This document shows, piece after piece, positions 25,005-36,240 of a stretch of DNA of 64,000 nucleotides. Below the pieces are notes generated by a model. That model was given only the letters and a program-made list of their open reading frames with translations. It had not been told where the DNA came from and did no database searches. Numbering within the stretch: position 1 is the first letter of the stretch; each line of letters starts with the position of its first letter. The translations under genes were made by a program, and so were the position numbers. Location of the stretch: the NCBI GenBank assembly GCA_019614645.1, contig JABWDB010000001.1, forward strand, positions 14,177,501 to 14,241,500, given 5' to 3'. This DNA is from Stratiolaelaps scimitus. Lineage: Eukaryota; Arthropoda; Arachnida; Mesostigmata; Laelapidae.

Positions 25005-25313
25005 ATGCCTCCGCTCTCTTTCATTCCTCGCTATCTCTCCCACTCCCTCTCTATCTCACTTGCTCCCGTAGTTGAGTTCGTTTTAATGTCCGTTCCATCG
25101 GTCGAGAGTTCAGCTAACGTGGCTAACTCGCGGAAACTCACATTCACTGTTGCTGCGGTAGCAGCAACGGTGTTGGTAGTACAGCGTGGCACAAACATCA
25201 ACAGCAGAGAAGGCAGCTTCAGTAGGAGTAACGGGGCCGTTCAGGTAGCGGTTGTGGTTGTTCATAGGTACGAAGACGTCGGACGTGTCGGCCAGAAGCA
25301 ACCTCTTGCTAAG
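25005..25313 (+). CDS. Possible coding exon ending at a strong donor
   Basis: An ATG at 25005 (weak context) opens 103 codons that reach AAG|GTAAGG at 25314 on a codon boundary. Without splicing the frame stops at 25340. The product starts with Ser/Pro/Leu residues, has a hydrophobic Ala/Val stretch (about residues 57-67) and a Val-rich stretch near residue 85, and ends in a charged tail. No family is recognised. The donor is one of the better ones in the window and the block is GC-rich, which makes an exon plausible without proving it. Confidence 0.18.
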
Positions 25314-25365
25314 GTAAGGCAGCAGGCCTCTTTCATGTAGGACCACCTCGACTAGTCTCGACAAG

Positions 25366-25728
25366 ATGGTTCTCTTGCAGCCATGTCTCCCCTCTCGCGA
25401 CTCGGATCCCAGAGGGGTGAAAATCATTGATGATGAGAAGAAGAGGGGGCCGATGTGGATCCTACCTCCTTTCGACTACCGTCTCATACGAGTGGCAGGC
25501 GGGGGTCTCGGCGGTTTCCAAGTGCGGGTGTGCTGTGAGATGTTGGCGGTGGATGGGGGACTATGGAAGACGACATTGGGTCGGACAACATATGCACGGG
25601 CTCTGCGGACTATGCGAGAAGAAGCTAAAGAGGTGGCAGCGAGCTCCCTCACCCGTCTCATCTGCCAGCGAGTGCGCGATACAAATTATACGTACCCCTC
25701 CGATGGTGGGCGAACGACGTACGCTTAG
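25366..25728 (+). CDS. Hypothetical 120-residue open frame
   Basis: A true ATG with A at -3 and G at +4 (CAAGATGG) opens a 120-residue frame ending in TAG. The composition is balanced for a soluble protein: an acidic/basic patch near residues 19-28 (IIDDEKKRG), a Gly-rich turn near residues 46-52, then a helix-like segment around residues 83-92. It begins about 50 bases after the donor-like site of the preceding entry and lies in a different frame, so the two would not be parts of one continuous reading frame. No domain is recognised. Confidence 0.18.
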   Translation: MVLLQPCLPSRDSDPRGVKIIDDEKKRGPMWILPPFDYRLIRVAGGGLGGFQVRVCCEMLAVDGGLWKTTLGRTTYARALRTMREEAKEVAASSLTRLICQRVRDTNYTYPSDGGRTTYA

Positions 25729-25739
25729 CTTGTGCTAGT

Positions 25740-26930
25740 TGATCGTCCTCATTGGACCTCTTCGTCGCCGATGTCGACGCGGTCGTCTTCGTTATTGTCG
25801 GTTTTGACAAGCGTCGTTGCAGGGCCAGCTCGCTCCCTCATCTGAGCAGGAGCTCCGACGGGGAGGGCGCAGAGCGCGGCCGACCAACCGAACGAACGAA
25901 CCCTCCAAGCAAGAAAGCATGCAAGCAAATGAGCGCCCACCCACTCATACCCACACCTCCTTAAGCAGGGCCGTTAAGCAGAGGGCCCCAGCAGCGCGAG
26001 CAAGCCACTCGGCCTGGAGAGACCGCTCTCCCGATCGCCACCGTTGATGCCGCCGCCGCGGTAGACGCACACATGATGGTTGTGTCTGTAGCTAATGAAT
26101 TAACACACCCCCATTTGCCACCGTGGCTGCCGCCGCCGCCACTGCTACCACCACTATGATCACCAACCACCACAGCCATCAGCGTTCCCCCTTACCTCTT
26201 CCCTAGACCCATCCCGAGCCCATGGCGTTAGCCATCGCATTCAGCTCAATGGAGTTTCCAATGAGGGAACATGCGGCTGAGACGAGCTGTTGAACGAGGG
26301 GATCATGGTGGTGGTGGTGGGGGGTGCGTGGGTCACACATAGCCAGGAGAGCAAACAGAGCGATCGTTTCTGCTGTTGCGTTGCGCTGCTTCTGCCGCCA
26401 TCTCCCCCGCATGAATTTTCTGTCTTCAAGAGCCTCCGAACTAGCTGCGAGAGCTCTTATACTCATCGAGCCTTATGTCCCACCTTCATGGTCCTTATGG
26501 CCCGCCCGCCTGCCCGCCTCGGGTAAGCATCCACAAACACGCGCATCTACTACACACAGGTGGTGGCGGTAAGCCTGCGTACGGCAGTGACCCAGCCGGC
26601 GAGGGTAAGACAAGGAGCCTTAGCTTCCGGCTGCTTTCATATGATGTACTTCTACTTGTGAGGAAACAAGAGAATATGGCGGAAGTGCTTATGGGACACG
26701 TTACCAGAAGACACCGCTGCCAAGCGTGGAAGAACATCCGTCTGCTCCAGCTGGAGGCTCCTAGCTTCCCCCAGGAGATGTGCAGATGACGCAGAGGCGT
26801 GCTTCTGATGCCGATGTCAACTTTCGCTCTGAACCTGAGCCTTAAAGCGTTGGGGCTACTGTTGCAATGACCTATCGTGTTCATCTCGCTTCTGGCATTT
26901 GTACCACAAACGAGTAAGCAGGGAGACACA
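25740..26930. other. GC-rich block, overlapping open frames only
   Basis: The sequence contains clusters of CCGCC, a GTG run near 26307-26321 and donor-like GGTAAGC (26521) and GGTAAGA (26604) sites. Frames on both strands overlap without a preferred one. No motif is recognised. Confidence 0.4.
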
Positions 26931-27510
26931 CATTGACGTCACAGTCATGCGCGGGGCAGTGATGACTAATGGAAAAACCGAAGTGCTGATTATAGATTTG
27001 TCAACATATACCTCATAGTTACGAAAAGTTGGTCAAATTACATAAGAAAAAACATTTAGATAATGATGTTGCATTGAAGCTAAGTATATCTTACAAACAA
27101 TGCACGATTATATAGGGTGCCAAATAATCGCTGTGCACTTCGTCGCTCGTACACATGTAAGCGAGATGTTCCCTACATGGGCTTTTTCCAATATCCTCGG
27201 TTGGTTCAATTTGGTTTTGAGCCAGCTACAACCGGTAGCCCCTATGAGCAACGATATGTTGGAGACAGAGAAAGAGAGAAAGAGAGAGAGACTAATCCAG
27301 AACGTTACCCACACGTTTAGCAACAACAGCATCAGCAGCAACAACAACTCGCCCAATTTTCCCATAGTTTTAAATTAAATATTTGTACCTTCGTACTAGT
27401 ACTTAGTAGAGAAGACTCAGCGACAGAAGTTGACGATTTTTGCACAGCAGCATCCCGCTGTCTTATGCTATCGCTTCTAGCAATACACTGACGGATCGTA
27501 AGAAGTGCAT

Positions 27511-27591
27511 TAGTTTCAGTTTTAAAATCAAGTTTATTTTCGGAACTGCAATACACATGCGCTTTACTTCGCGATCAAACATAAAAATAAA
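27511..27591 (-). repeat. Interspersed repeat, copy A
   Basis: Read on the minus strand, this segment aligns by eye to 49432-49511 on the plus strand. Both show TTTATTTTTAT, then a GAA-TAAAGCG block, then the identical TATTGCAGTTCCGAAAATAA and AAC, then TGATTTT and GAAACTA with small gaps. The conserved AATAAA suggests the 3' end of an undescribed element or of a retroposed transcript. No terminal inverted repeat or coding remnant is seen. Confidence 0.6.
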
Positions 27592-27780
27592 CGGGGTTTT
27601 TGCACCTCAGTTCAACTGATAATAAAAACAGTGTGAACTGTGGATTAAGATTAAGGATTATTGTATGTTTGAAGTTGTATGTACCAACTAAATATTGAAT
27701 ATATGAGAACAAAAAAGAGAATTAAGAACCACTGTCTAGCACATATCGAATACTATTCCTGTAATGGTGCAGCTCTCACA

Positions 27781-27809
27781 TTATATATATATATATATAT
27801 ATATATATT
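27781..27809. repeat. AT microsatellite
   Basis: (TA)n run of about 29 bases. Confidence 0.9.
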
Positions 27810-28342
27810 TAGATTCATTCCTAGAAGATATCCCACAACGAAACGAGTAACCGATCACTAAAGCACAGTGATCATGATCGATAAAAACACAGTGTCATGT
27901 TTTACGCAAGAAGAAGTGCCTACCCAGCGTTTCTCTTTAACAGGAGGAAATCTTCCTCAAACGCACGGACACCACCAGAGACCTTCCAATCCACTGGTTC
28001 CAGCCAACTGTACGTCTTTCACATCAAAGTAAAAAAAACCTCCACTCGATTGTCAAGAGTCAACAAGTAGCAAATGATTTGTCATTAGCCAAGCTGTTTG
28101 AGCCATGCGCGACTAGCCATTGTCGAATTGCATTTGCAGCGCTGTGTCCCCGCGACTGGCGTATGACGTGGTTGTAGTTCGTCCACTTCGCCTTCAAACG
28201 TATATGTATTAATCACTCTACAAACTGAAGCAAAAGATGCCAGCCAGCATAACGGTGAAGGTAGCGCGATCTCGCTTTGTTCTCGTGTATTTTCATTTCA
28301 GTTCACGTTTGCTGTTTCTTATTGTGGTTAGTCTCGTTTTTG

Positions 28343-28576
28343 ATGCTGTCAGCTGTTGCAATTGTCGCCACCGTTGTTATTATTGTTGCCAATGCCGCCG
28401 CCGCCGGCGCCACTGACGTCGGTCGATTGTTCGGGTTCAGTTTATCTTGTGCCAGACAAAGCTGGTGCTTTCGAAGTGGTGTTTTCGAGGCAAGGTGCGA
28501 CTCGGGGTCGCGTTGTTGTATGTGGGACAACGAGGTGCGTCGAGGTACAGGGACCCTGTTCCTGCTGGATGCCTAA
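28343..28576 (+). CDS. Hypothetical 77-residue secreted or membrane-like, Cys-containing ORF
   Basis: The frame has a weak-context ATG at 28343 and ends in TAA at 28574-28576. A good acceptor, TGTATTTTCATTTCAG, ends at 28301, and the frame is open from there. Residues 1-23 form a hydrophobic signal-like stretch ending in Ala/Gly with a possible cleavage site after AGA. After it come cysteines spaced C-x5-C-x9-C-x5-CC. Five cysteines is an odd number, so this is not a complete disulphide-knot pattern. A longer frame (28392-28889) overlaps in another register, so at most one is real. I assign no function. Confidence 0.15.
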   Translation: MLSAVAIVATVVIIVANAAAAGATDVGRLFGFSLSCARQSWCFRSGVFEARCDSGSRCCMWDNEVRRGTGTLFLLDA

Positions 28577-28889
28577 AGGGCGCTATGGGCTTGCTTTGTT
28601 GTCGTCTGGTCGTCTCGGACGCTTTGGTGGCGGCATTACGTTGGCAATCGGGAATTCCAGGGGGGGGGTTACCAAAGTGGGGGAGGAGAGCGGGGATTTT
28701 TCAGAGGAGGGGGAAGCAGCTTTCGTTTTGACATCGGTTTGTCGTCGAAGCAACATTGCCGATGCAATTACAATCACAAACAGCAAATCAAAGGGGTCGA
28801 GGGTAGTCGATCGCGTCGGCAGAGAGGCGAACCAGCGCAATTCGGTTAAGAGAGAGAGAGAGAGAGAGTTGGAGTCAGGAGTAGATTGA
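28392..28889 (+). CDS. Hypothetical 165-residue open frame overlapping the previous one
   Basis: A true ATG in weak context opens 165 residues to a TGA. The product begins with prolines, has alternating hydrophobic and polar stretches that look globular (about residues 13-100), then an acidic patch, and ends in a basic tail made by a GA microsatellite (RERERE). The plus strand here is G- and T-rich and contains a GGGGGGGG run near 28660. No family is recognised. The overlap with the 28343 frame means one or both are chance. Confidence 0.15.
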   Translation: MPPPPAPLTSVDCSGSVYLVPDKAGAFEVVFSRQGATRGRVVVCGTTRCVEVQGPCSCWMPKGRYGLALLSSGRLGRFGGGITLAIGNSRGGVTKVGEESGDFSEEGEAAFVLTSVCRRSNIADAITITNSKSKGSRVVDRVGREANQRNSVKRERERELESGVD

Positions 28890-29331
28890 AGGATGGAAGG
28901 AGTGTCGAGCGAGCAGGCAGTCTGCCTGTCATCCTCTTAGAAGACTCCTTCCCTATGGGAGCGACCCCCTAAGAAATAGCAGGCCACACCACAGGTTGGA
29001 GCATCCTTTTCAGCCCGTTTTAAGGATCTTCGTCTGCACCAATGCTCGCAGAGTAGCATTCGTCGCTAAAGAGGTCGCACGACTCCGAAGCGACCTTCTA
29101 TATACTCTCAATAACAACGACAGCCACTATGACAACAACAACGACGACGACGACGACGACAACAACAACAACAAAGCGGTTTACTTGTTGCGACGGATTA
29201 CAACCCCGAATTTGAATTTCGATATCGGTTCGTTTTATTCATTCCGTTCAAGAGTTTTTTTTTTAATTGATTACGATTATAGCGCGAATCGCAAAAACCA
29301 AAACGAGGAGAAAAACAGAAGAGTGTTCTTA
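28886..29331 (+). other. Open frame with Asn/Asp run, no start codon
   Basis: The frame is open for 148 codons and includes a run of Asn and Asp codons from the repeat at about 29131-29174. It has no in-frame ATG. It would need the possible acceptor CCACACCACAG just before 28995. It is noted because both flanks of the repeat look protein-like, but the support is thin. Confidence 0.1.
29131..29174. repeat. AAC/ACG trinucleotide repeat
   Basis: (ACA/ACG)n with ACG units in the centre and ACA units on both sides. Confidence 0.85.
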
Positions 29332-30493
29332 TAACACATTGAACTTGGTGAAAATCCGCCCGGCCCCTTCGTGCTTCATGATTTTCACAGACAACGATGG
29401 TTATGTCCTCTACCAGAACGTCTCGTTTCAATTTTCCCCTCATTTTTTTGTTTCGTTTAAACTGCTAGCGATTACTTAGATATTCGCGGCGGAACGGAAA
29501 CGAATTGCAGGGATGTACACGCAGCGGAATCGTGAAGCTTTGCTTGTGTCTACCATGGGGTAGCGTTACTTTGCTAAGTCCAATTGTGTGACTATAGCAA
29601 AGCAAGAGCTTGAAACGAGCCTCGAAACGGAAACAGTGTTGACGTCCAATATTGTAACAAATGGAGTGCCTTTACGACCGATCGCTATGGACATCGCGGA
29701 AGCAGGTAGAAAATAATGGGGAGATTGTAGCCCGCATGTCTCGAAGCCGGTTCCACATTGAATTAGAGGCCAGTCGGAAAGACAATTGGAAAGAGATTAA
29801 TTTTCGATGAATCACCATAACCCTCATAGGTGCGGAGATATCAGGGATAGAGAGAAAGAGAGAGAGAGAGAGAGCAGCCGCCAGCTGCGTCAGCTGTAGC
29901 TGATAGCTGATAATTGCTACGAGCCTAGTCAAGCCAAATCACTGGAAAACATTACGGCTCCCTTCCGCTCGTAGTTGGATCAGCCCGGCAGCGGATCATT
30001 CGGAACGGCAGATTTCGAAGTCATTAGACGCAATGGGCGCGGGTCGTTGTGCTTCGATCGGCTCTCGTTATGGTCGATGGCAATGAGAGCTCGCCGAACG
30101 CGCGCTGTTACTTTTGCTGCAGTGGACGACTCACTGAAATTGTAAGGCGTCTATCGTTCTCATAGGATCACACGTACACGTATCTAAGTATCACATATGT
30201 TTCGTTGGCGTTCGTCGACGTATGATGGAGATATACTTGCATATTGGCTATTGAGCAAAATATTCTTAGAAATCGGCGCGCACGAGTTCGTTCTACTGTA
30301 AATTAGACTGTGTTAAAGTGCTCTAAACGGCACATTTTAGCCAGTTAGTAAATTAGCAATAGGGCTGTGACTTGTATCCGTCATCTTCACTGAGGTGATA
30401 CAGAGATAACAACAGCAAACCAAGTTACTAAAAAGAATATGAGCACCTGCACCATTGTACATACAAATATATTCTACTCTTAGTTGTGGCATT

Positions 30494-30526
<33 letters not shown>

Positions 30527-32650
30527 TATCTATTGAGCCATCGTCATCACAGTTGTTGTTGTTGTTGTTGTCTGTGTCGGCTCTTGCCGCTGTCACCCCT
30601 CGGGTCCTGTTGTTGAGCTACACGACACCACTGCTGGGCTGTAGGGTGATGCTGTTGCACCCTCCTCTGCTCCTCGCAACTCCAGTGCATCCGATCGGGT
30701 GGAAAAACTGATTCAGCGTAAAATAGAACCTTGACACAAAAGATACGGTTACACGCTGGTTCTGAGAGGCCATCCGAAATTGTGTGGAAACAGCCGACCA
30801 GAAACAACTAGTGATGCAGCAGGCAGCATTGAAGATAAAGCAGCAAAAAACCTGACGGCTGTCCTCCTATAGTCGGCAAGCGATTTAAAAACAGAAGACA
30901 TTGGATGTGTGCTGTTATGCGTAGAATTCCTTTGGAATGGTTTTTGGGGCGAGGGGGGCTGGGTGATGCGCGGACTGCTCGGCACTCGAGGTGAGCCAAA
31001 CGATAGCATCTCAACCTGTGACGAGATGCGACATGTAAGGAGATCTAAGCAAAAAGGGTTATTGCCAGGAAACGTCGAAGACGAGCGGCAATTCCAGCTT
31101 TACCTGGAGACGACGAAATCCGTCGAAGGAACCGGACGTTGACTAAACACATAACACTGACTCGAAAGGTCACGATTACAATTGTGCGCTCCAGTTGTTG
31201 CTTATGATATAGATCTGAGATAGTGACCGAAACTTACGCTTAGAATTAGAATTTGCACCACAAGTTTGACCCGACCCCGATTGGTATTGACCGAATCTAA
31301 ACACGGAGCTGAACATGCGAGGAGTGACTCCTTCTGCCTTTGAATATGGTCATCGTAGCGGAGAACACCGTTTAGGTTCCATTTTGTGTTCGGCGCCATT
31401 GAAATCAGCGTTGCATGAAAGAGAGTGCGCGCGCGAGAGAGAGAGAGTGACGGAAATAGATCTGCTATTTTTTATGTTATTATATATGCGTCGTTCGTGC
31501 TGTTGCAAATCTGTGCATTTGAGCTTTTTCTATATTTTAGGGGCTACATCTTCGAATAGTCCTAGCTCGGAATTCGATCAACGAATCAAGTTTCAGCGCT
31601 GATATGAGCAACGCTGACTGTACTCTGGTACATCTCTAATCAGATTTTATTTACATATCGGTGTTGAATCGGTCGATATTCCTAGGAATTCTGCGGCCCA
31701 CGCTAACACGCCCGTGCTAGTGGCAGGGAAAGTATTTTATATAGTATAGCACCGGAGGGGAGTTAGATCTGTCGGTCTCGATTTAGTGCATCGGATTTTA
31801 CACACAGATAAGATCGGAATATGGATGAGTTTACTTTTCGCCAGTGTCCGATAGCAGGCCACCCGCTGGTAGCAGTGCGTGCCCATCACCTGCTCACGTA
31901 TATCGAGCTTTGGCCTGGCTTGGCCTGCCCGGGCCAGCCAGTGCGCGTCGGGTAAACAGATTCACTTCACAACTACTGCCTCCTCTGGAAAATATGTACC
32001 GACGTTGTAAGACACATACACGCTGCTGAGACGGCCACTGAATCAGGCGTTAGTCGCCTGCACCCACGATACGTGGTACACACTGCTCTACTCATAACCA
32101 CAGATTCATCCAGGCCCTATAAGTGTGTCCCGTTAGTGCGAGAGGCTAGATATCGGAACACTGCGGTCGCGATTGAGCAACAATACGAATATCTGCCGTA
32201 ATTCGTGGCTATTTAGTATAACAATAGAACTACCCAGCGACGCATAAAACCATCCGGCGATTACGCGATTTCGAGACACTATAATATAGTCAAGGTGTTT
32301 CCTTCAGTTCAGCGGAGGGCATGAGACGCAGCCAAATCTGCCCCGATTCGCCCGTTCATCAATATTCCTCTGTCCTGTTTCGACAGGGAGGTTCTATTGA
32401 AATTACAAACAATGCAATCGAACCTTCTAGACCAGCAGACGCGTTCGTATGGCTATGAGAAATCAGTGGCGTTTCCTCATGGACGAAACTTCGCGCTGCA
32501 CGTACATATGACCCGTATTTTTATATTCCGGACATTCCACGTTTGAGTCGTACTTGATTTCTCTTTCTCCACCCGCGTCCCCAGCGCCCTTCGAGATTTT
32601 TCCTCCCCTCTGATCTCGTGCTTTCATATTCGTATTATTATTATTAGTAT
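29332..32650. other. Mixed spacer with scattered microsatellites
   Basis: It contains GA runs (about 29851-29875 and 31435-31448), an AT run (30492-30527) and a TTG run (30552-30571). Donor-like sites such as GAG|GTGAGC at 30990 have no convincing exon attached. Open frames are short and lack motifs. Confidence 0.5.
30492..30527. repeat. AT microsatellite
   Basis: (TA)n run of about 36 bases, imperfect at the 3' end. Confidence 0.9.
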
Positions 32651-32696
32651 TAACTACAATTATTAGTTCCAGTAGAAGGTCCGGCATGTCTTAAAT

Positions 32697-32715
32697 GCAG
32701 CAGCAGCAGCAGCAT
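32697..32715. repeat. Short CAG run
   Basis: About six CAG units on the plus strand. Confidence 0.8.
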
Positions 32716-32951
32716 CAAGTCCCAGGACTCTTGCAGGAGGCAGAGGTAGAGGCGCAGCGATTGGCCGACTAGCTGGCTGATTGAGGAGATTCTGGGGATT
32801 GGGGTGGAGGGGGGAATTAATGGGGAAACTGCGAGCAAAATCTTCTTCAGGTCCAACCTGGCGAACAATGGCAACGTTCGTGGATGAACGAGCTCTTTGA
32901 GATCGCTGGGCCGCGTCCGGAGCTGAACTTTTAATAGTTAGCAGTAGTGGT

Positions 32952-33242
32952 ATGGTGGCGGTGGTGGTGGTCGAAGTGCAGACAATCTCAAGTGCTAATA
33001 TTTCCACACGCCGCAAGCTGCCCGTGGCGTTTATCTGTGCAGGGCTGAACATAAGGGGGTCGTTCTATACGAGTAGTGCATACACGTTTGTTGTCAACAA
33101 CAAATCATTCTTGGTAGGTTTACCCCATACAGGAGCATCGAGCGAGTTCGATACGATACCCATGAAACAGGTAGAAAAGGTGAACAGATCTCTGGTGTAC
33201 ATGACTTATGATCTGCAATATACCCTGATATGGGCGTGCTAA
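32952..33242 (+). CDS. Hypothetical 96-residue open frame
   Basis: An ATG with G at -3 and G at +4 opens 96 residues to a TAA. The N-terminus is Val-rich from a GTG repeat. The rest has balanced composition with two moderately hydrophobic segments and a Tyr-rich C-terminus. No signal peptide cleavage site or known motif is apparent. The surrounding sequence is of average GC, so a frame of this length is only mildly unusual. Confidence 0.15.
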   Translation: MVAVVVVEVQTISSANISTRRKLPVAFICAGLNIRGSFYTSSAYTFVVNNKSFLVGLPHTGASSEFDTIPMKQVEKVNRSLVYMTYDLQYTLIWAC

Positions 33243-33419
33243 TGATAAATATTCTACTTGAAATCGAATCAGAAAGCGCGTCCCTTCGAGTGACCCAATG
33301 CAGCCGTTTTCTCAACAGCCACGTTACTCGTCGGCACCAATAGCCAAATTATGAGCGTCGTCGAAACCTTGGGTCGGTAAAGTGTTTGCTATGAGAATGC
33401 TTTGTGCGATTTTTTTTAG

Positions 33420-33542
33420 GCTTTATTAATATTTGACAAGAGTCGAATGCACTTTGGGCTGCATTTTGCAATACAGAGAACGGGTGGAGAAGTGGAGTGA
33501 AGTGGTTGACAGTTGCGCAAAACCTAACAGCATAGTTGTAAA
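33420..33542 (+). other. Possible non-coding exon with strong splice signals
   Basis: The acceptor GCGATTTTTTTTAG ends at 33419 and the donor AAAAG|GTGAGC begins at 33543, enclosing 123 bases. All three plus-strand frames contain a stop inside, so it cannot be a fully coding exon. A 5'UTR or long non-coding RNA exon would fit. A cryptic exon is the null explanation. Confidence 0.18.
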
Positions 33543-33639
33543 AGGTGAGCTTCCAGTTAAGAACGAAAGTGGATGCACAGTTACAACGATTCTGTTTCAA
33601 CTTTTGCCTAAGTTTTTGCTAGCAGAGAACCTTCTTCCT

Positions 33640-34190
33640 TCATAACAGTAGCCTAACTGTATTCACTATGTTGAATCCCATCCGCTGTCGCGTTTTCCCC
33701 TGTAAATGTGTCGGTATTGGTAACGGAGGAGGTTTGTTATGCGGGTACCTACCCAGTGACGCGAAATGGTCAGACCGGAGAACCGCCCGTGGCCAGGCTA
33801 TCATAGCACGGTGATATCGCCACAGTGACACGAGAATTTCAAGACGATGGTGGCCAAACAGCGCTCGTTCCTAACTCGCGTCATTATTCTGCCACGTGAA
33901 ATGATACCTTTTCAACGTTACGTTCCATTCTGCTACTATCGACTTTACGACGGCTGAACAGAGACATTACTCAACCTTGTGTAGTGATTGTTCTCCCTTG
34001 ATTTTCGCTTCCTGGCTGATCCTAGCGGAAATACATTTCGACAGATTGAACAACATGTGACCGTCTAGTTGACGGCTCGGTACTTAACGGCGGCACCTTT
34101 ACCCATTAATTATAGATTTCGAACGGATGCCCTTCTAGAATTGTTTTTTTCTGATGCTACACAAGGTTACAGCTCTAGCGGCTGCCAGAC
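33640..34190. other. Spacer, nothing recognised
   Basis: Average composition. No open frame beyond 63 codons, and no repeat or RNA motif seen. Confidence 0.5.
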
Positions 34191-34411
34191 GCTATGGTAG
34201 GGGGTAACATGTCAACGGTAATACCACAAAGAAGGCCTCGCGAATGTTGCCGGAAACCTAAACCGCCGGCGTCGCTACCACAACTCACGAAAACGATCCT
34301 CAAGCTCCTCATCCATAGCGGTGAACGACGTGCGTCTAACCACATGTTTTGTGACAGGGAAAGCTTTGGCTCACTGGTCTAGCTGCTCTCCGTTCTCGTG
34401 CATTTTTCCAG

Positions 34412-34662
34412 CTCCTTATTCCTGTCCATCAGCGCGTCTGTCTTCGCCATCTTGTATCGTAGCCCGCCGCGTTCAGCGAAGTAGTTTCGGAGGTTTACGA
34501 GTTTACGCGACACGACATCCAGTCTTCCGACATCGTTTTGCCGATTCCTTGCGTTCCCTAGTTACTGCCGCCAAGGCTGGTTTCGCTGGAGATTTGTTTA
34601 ATATCACTTTGTCTCTCGGGGCGGCGGCCAGGCCGACGGGTCGTCCGCTATCTATCGTTCTC
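34412..34662 (+). CDS. Possible internal coding exon, 83 codons
   Basis: A strong acceptor (TCGTGCATTTTTCCAG) ends at 34411 and a donor-like CTC|GTAAGG begins at 34663. One frame is open across the whole interval, taking two bases to complete a codon at the 5' side and ending on a codon boundary. The peptide starts Ser/Pro/Cys-rich, then becomes Arg-rich, then forms a helix-like stretch (ADSLRSLVTAAKAGF) followed by a hydrophobic part. The open frame continues to 34734 but contains no ATG, consistent with an internal exon or with chance. No family is recognised. Confidence 0.18.
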
Positions 34663-34739
34663 GTAAGGTTCTGGCCGAACGGTGGGTGGTACGTTGCCCG
34701 TGACGGCGACTGTGACGGTGCGGGCTGTTGGTAGCTGCC

Positions 34740-36010
34740 TGGCGGTGATGAAACTGGCAGTGGAAGGTGGCCGTGCCGTGGCCGGGTTCACCGCGCTGCA
34801 CTGCGTTGCATCATCTTCTCCCGGTTGGCGCTTCTCCGCGGCGGAAAACATTTTAAAGCTGTCAAGTTTGACACAAACTCAATTTCTCTGTTAGGGCCCC
34901 TTTCGTGCCTCTTCGTTTGCTGCTGCTGCTGCTGGTGCTGCCGCCGCCTCTGATTCGTCGTTGTCGTTCTGATCGTCGCTGGTCTTTTCCCACGTAACAA
35001 CCCCATCGCTTCTCTCCTTCTGCGAATTTTTCGGTTTCTCTCTCTCTCTATCTCCTTCGATCTCCTCGCTATCACCCGTTCTTCGTAGCTTGCTTGCTCG
35101 CAGTTGCATGAAGATTTCGGCCCTGGGGAATCTTTGGGAGCTTCGCGGGCTACGGGTATCGCCGGGAGAAGCCTGGGAGTAGCTCCGGCCGCGTTCTTTT
35201 CGTCTTTACGTCATTGAAATCTTCACCCCGACCGACCACCTCCGAACTCATCTTCCCGCACCCCAGCCACGCCGCATCATCCATACAGGCCCCCATTCCG
35301 CTGTCCGTTGTATAGTCCCTGCCTATCTCGTTAGTGAGAGAGAGAGAACGTGGCTGAGCGAGAATAAGGCAGAGAAACGACAGATGGACTGTGGGAATGA
35401 GCAAGAGGAGGGTGTCTGCGGCGTGCCGAGCACCGATCCATACTCCCTCGTCTTGAGCCCGTGGCAAAGAGCCCCTGCTACTGCCTGGCCGGCACGAGAC
35501 GCTCGTTGGCGGCGCGCCTCACATCTGATTCCGATTTCGGACGTTGGCACCAAATCCACGACCCGCACTTCCCGTGCCACTTCCGCTTTTGCAAGTCGCA
35601 TCGTGACTCCGCGCTATGGCGTTACGACTTAGGGAAGAGTCGGGCGGAGAACGAGGCGAGGCCGTACGGCGCACGGCTGGAGCGGTCTAGTGGGGTGTGG
35701 TGTGCGCGACTCATGCTTGTATCAGTATCCGACGCCAGCTAGGAGGTTTCGACAACCACCCCGTCGGTGGGTGTCAACCATTCGCACCCTTATACCCAGA
35801 TCGCCCAGCTACCCCCATATACAACTTAGGTATTGGAGACGTAGACAGCAGGACTGTGAAGGACCGCATCGGTGGCCGTGGCGGTGACGGCCGGGATAGC
35901 TTCCCGGCGACGACCAGAGTCGCGACTAAGCTAAACTTGCCGAACGGAAACTAGTAGACGCGTCGCCATCTTATGCCTGGCCGGCAGCCGTGTATAACTT
36001 GATGACACTC
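34740..36010. other. GC-rich block, overlapping frames
   Basis: It contains a CTG run (34917-34935), a CT-rich tract (35037-35050) and a GA run (35335-35348). Overlapping frames of 60-105 codons lie on both strands and none is preferred. Confidence 0.4.
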
Positions 36011-36156
36011 TTCCTACTCGCTCTTTGACGCTTTGTGCTGCTCAACGTTGCGTCGTCGATGCCCTGCTGGGATTGCTGCGTTTCTTGCTGTCAAAAGACG
36101 AAGCAGCAGCAGCAGGGGCTGCTGCGACCGCGACATTCTCAGTGGCTCTTCCTTCT

Positions 36157-36158
<2 letters not shown>

Positions 36159-36239
<81 letters not shown>
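36159..36239 (+). repeat. Pure (CTG)27 trinucleotide repeat
   Basis: Twenty-seven uninterrupted CTG units, the longest pure trinucleotide array in the window. It reads as Leu, Cys or Ala on plus and as Gln, Ser or Ala on minus. Open frames run through it on both strands: 36025-36597, 36033-36278 and 36035-36415 on plus, and the poly-Ser frame 36014-36274 on minus. Most of these lack a real ATG. Whether it is translated cannot be told. Confidence 0.95.

Positions 36240-36240
<1 letters not shown>

Larger units (their letters stand above)
26930..28250. other. AT-rich spacer with a repeat relic and an AT microsatellite
   Basis: Apart from the interspersed repeat copy and the AT run at 27781-27809, only short frames are present. 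The minus-strand frame 27332-27556 begins inside the repeat copy and is not called as a gene. Confidence 0.5.
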
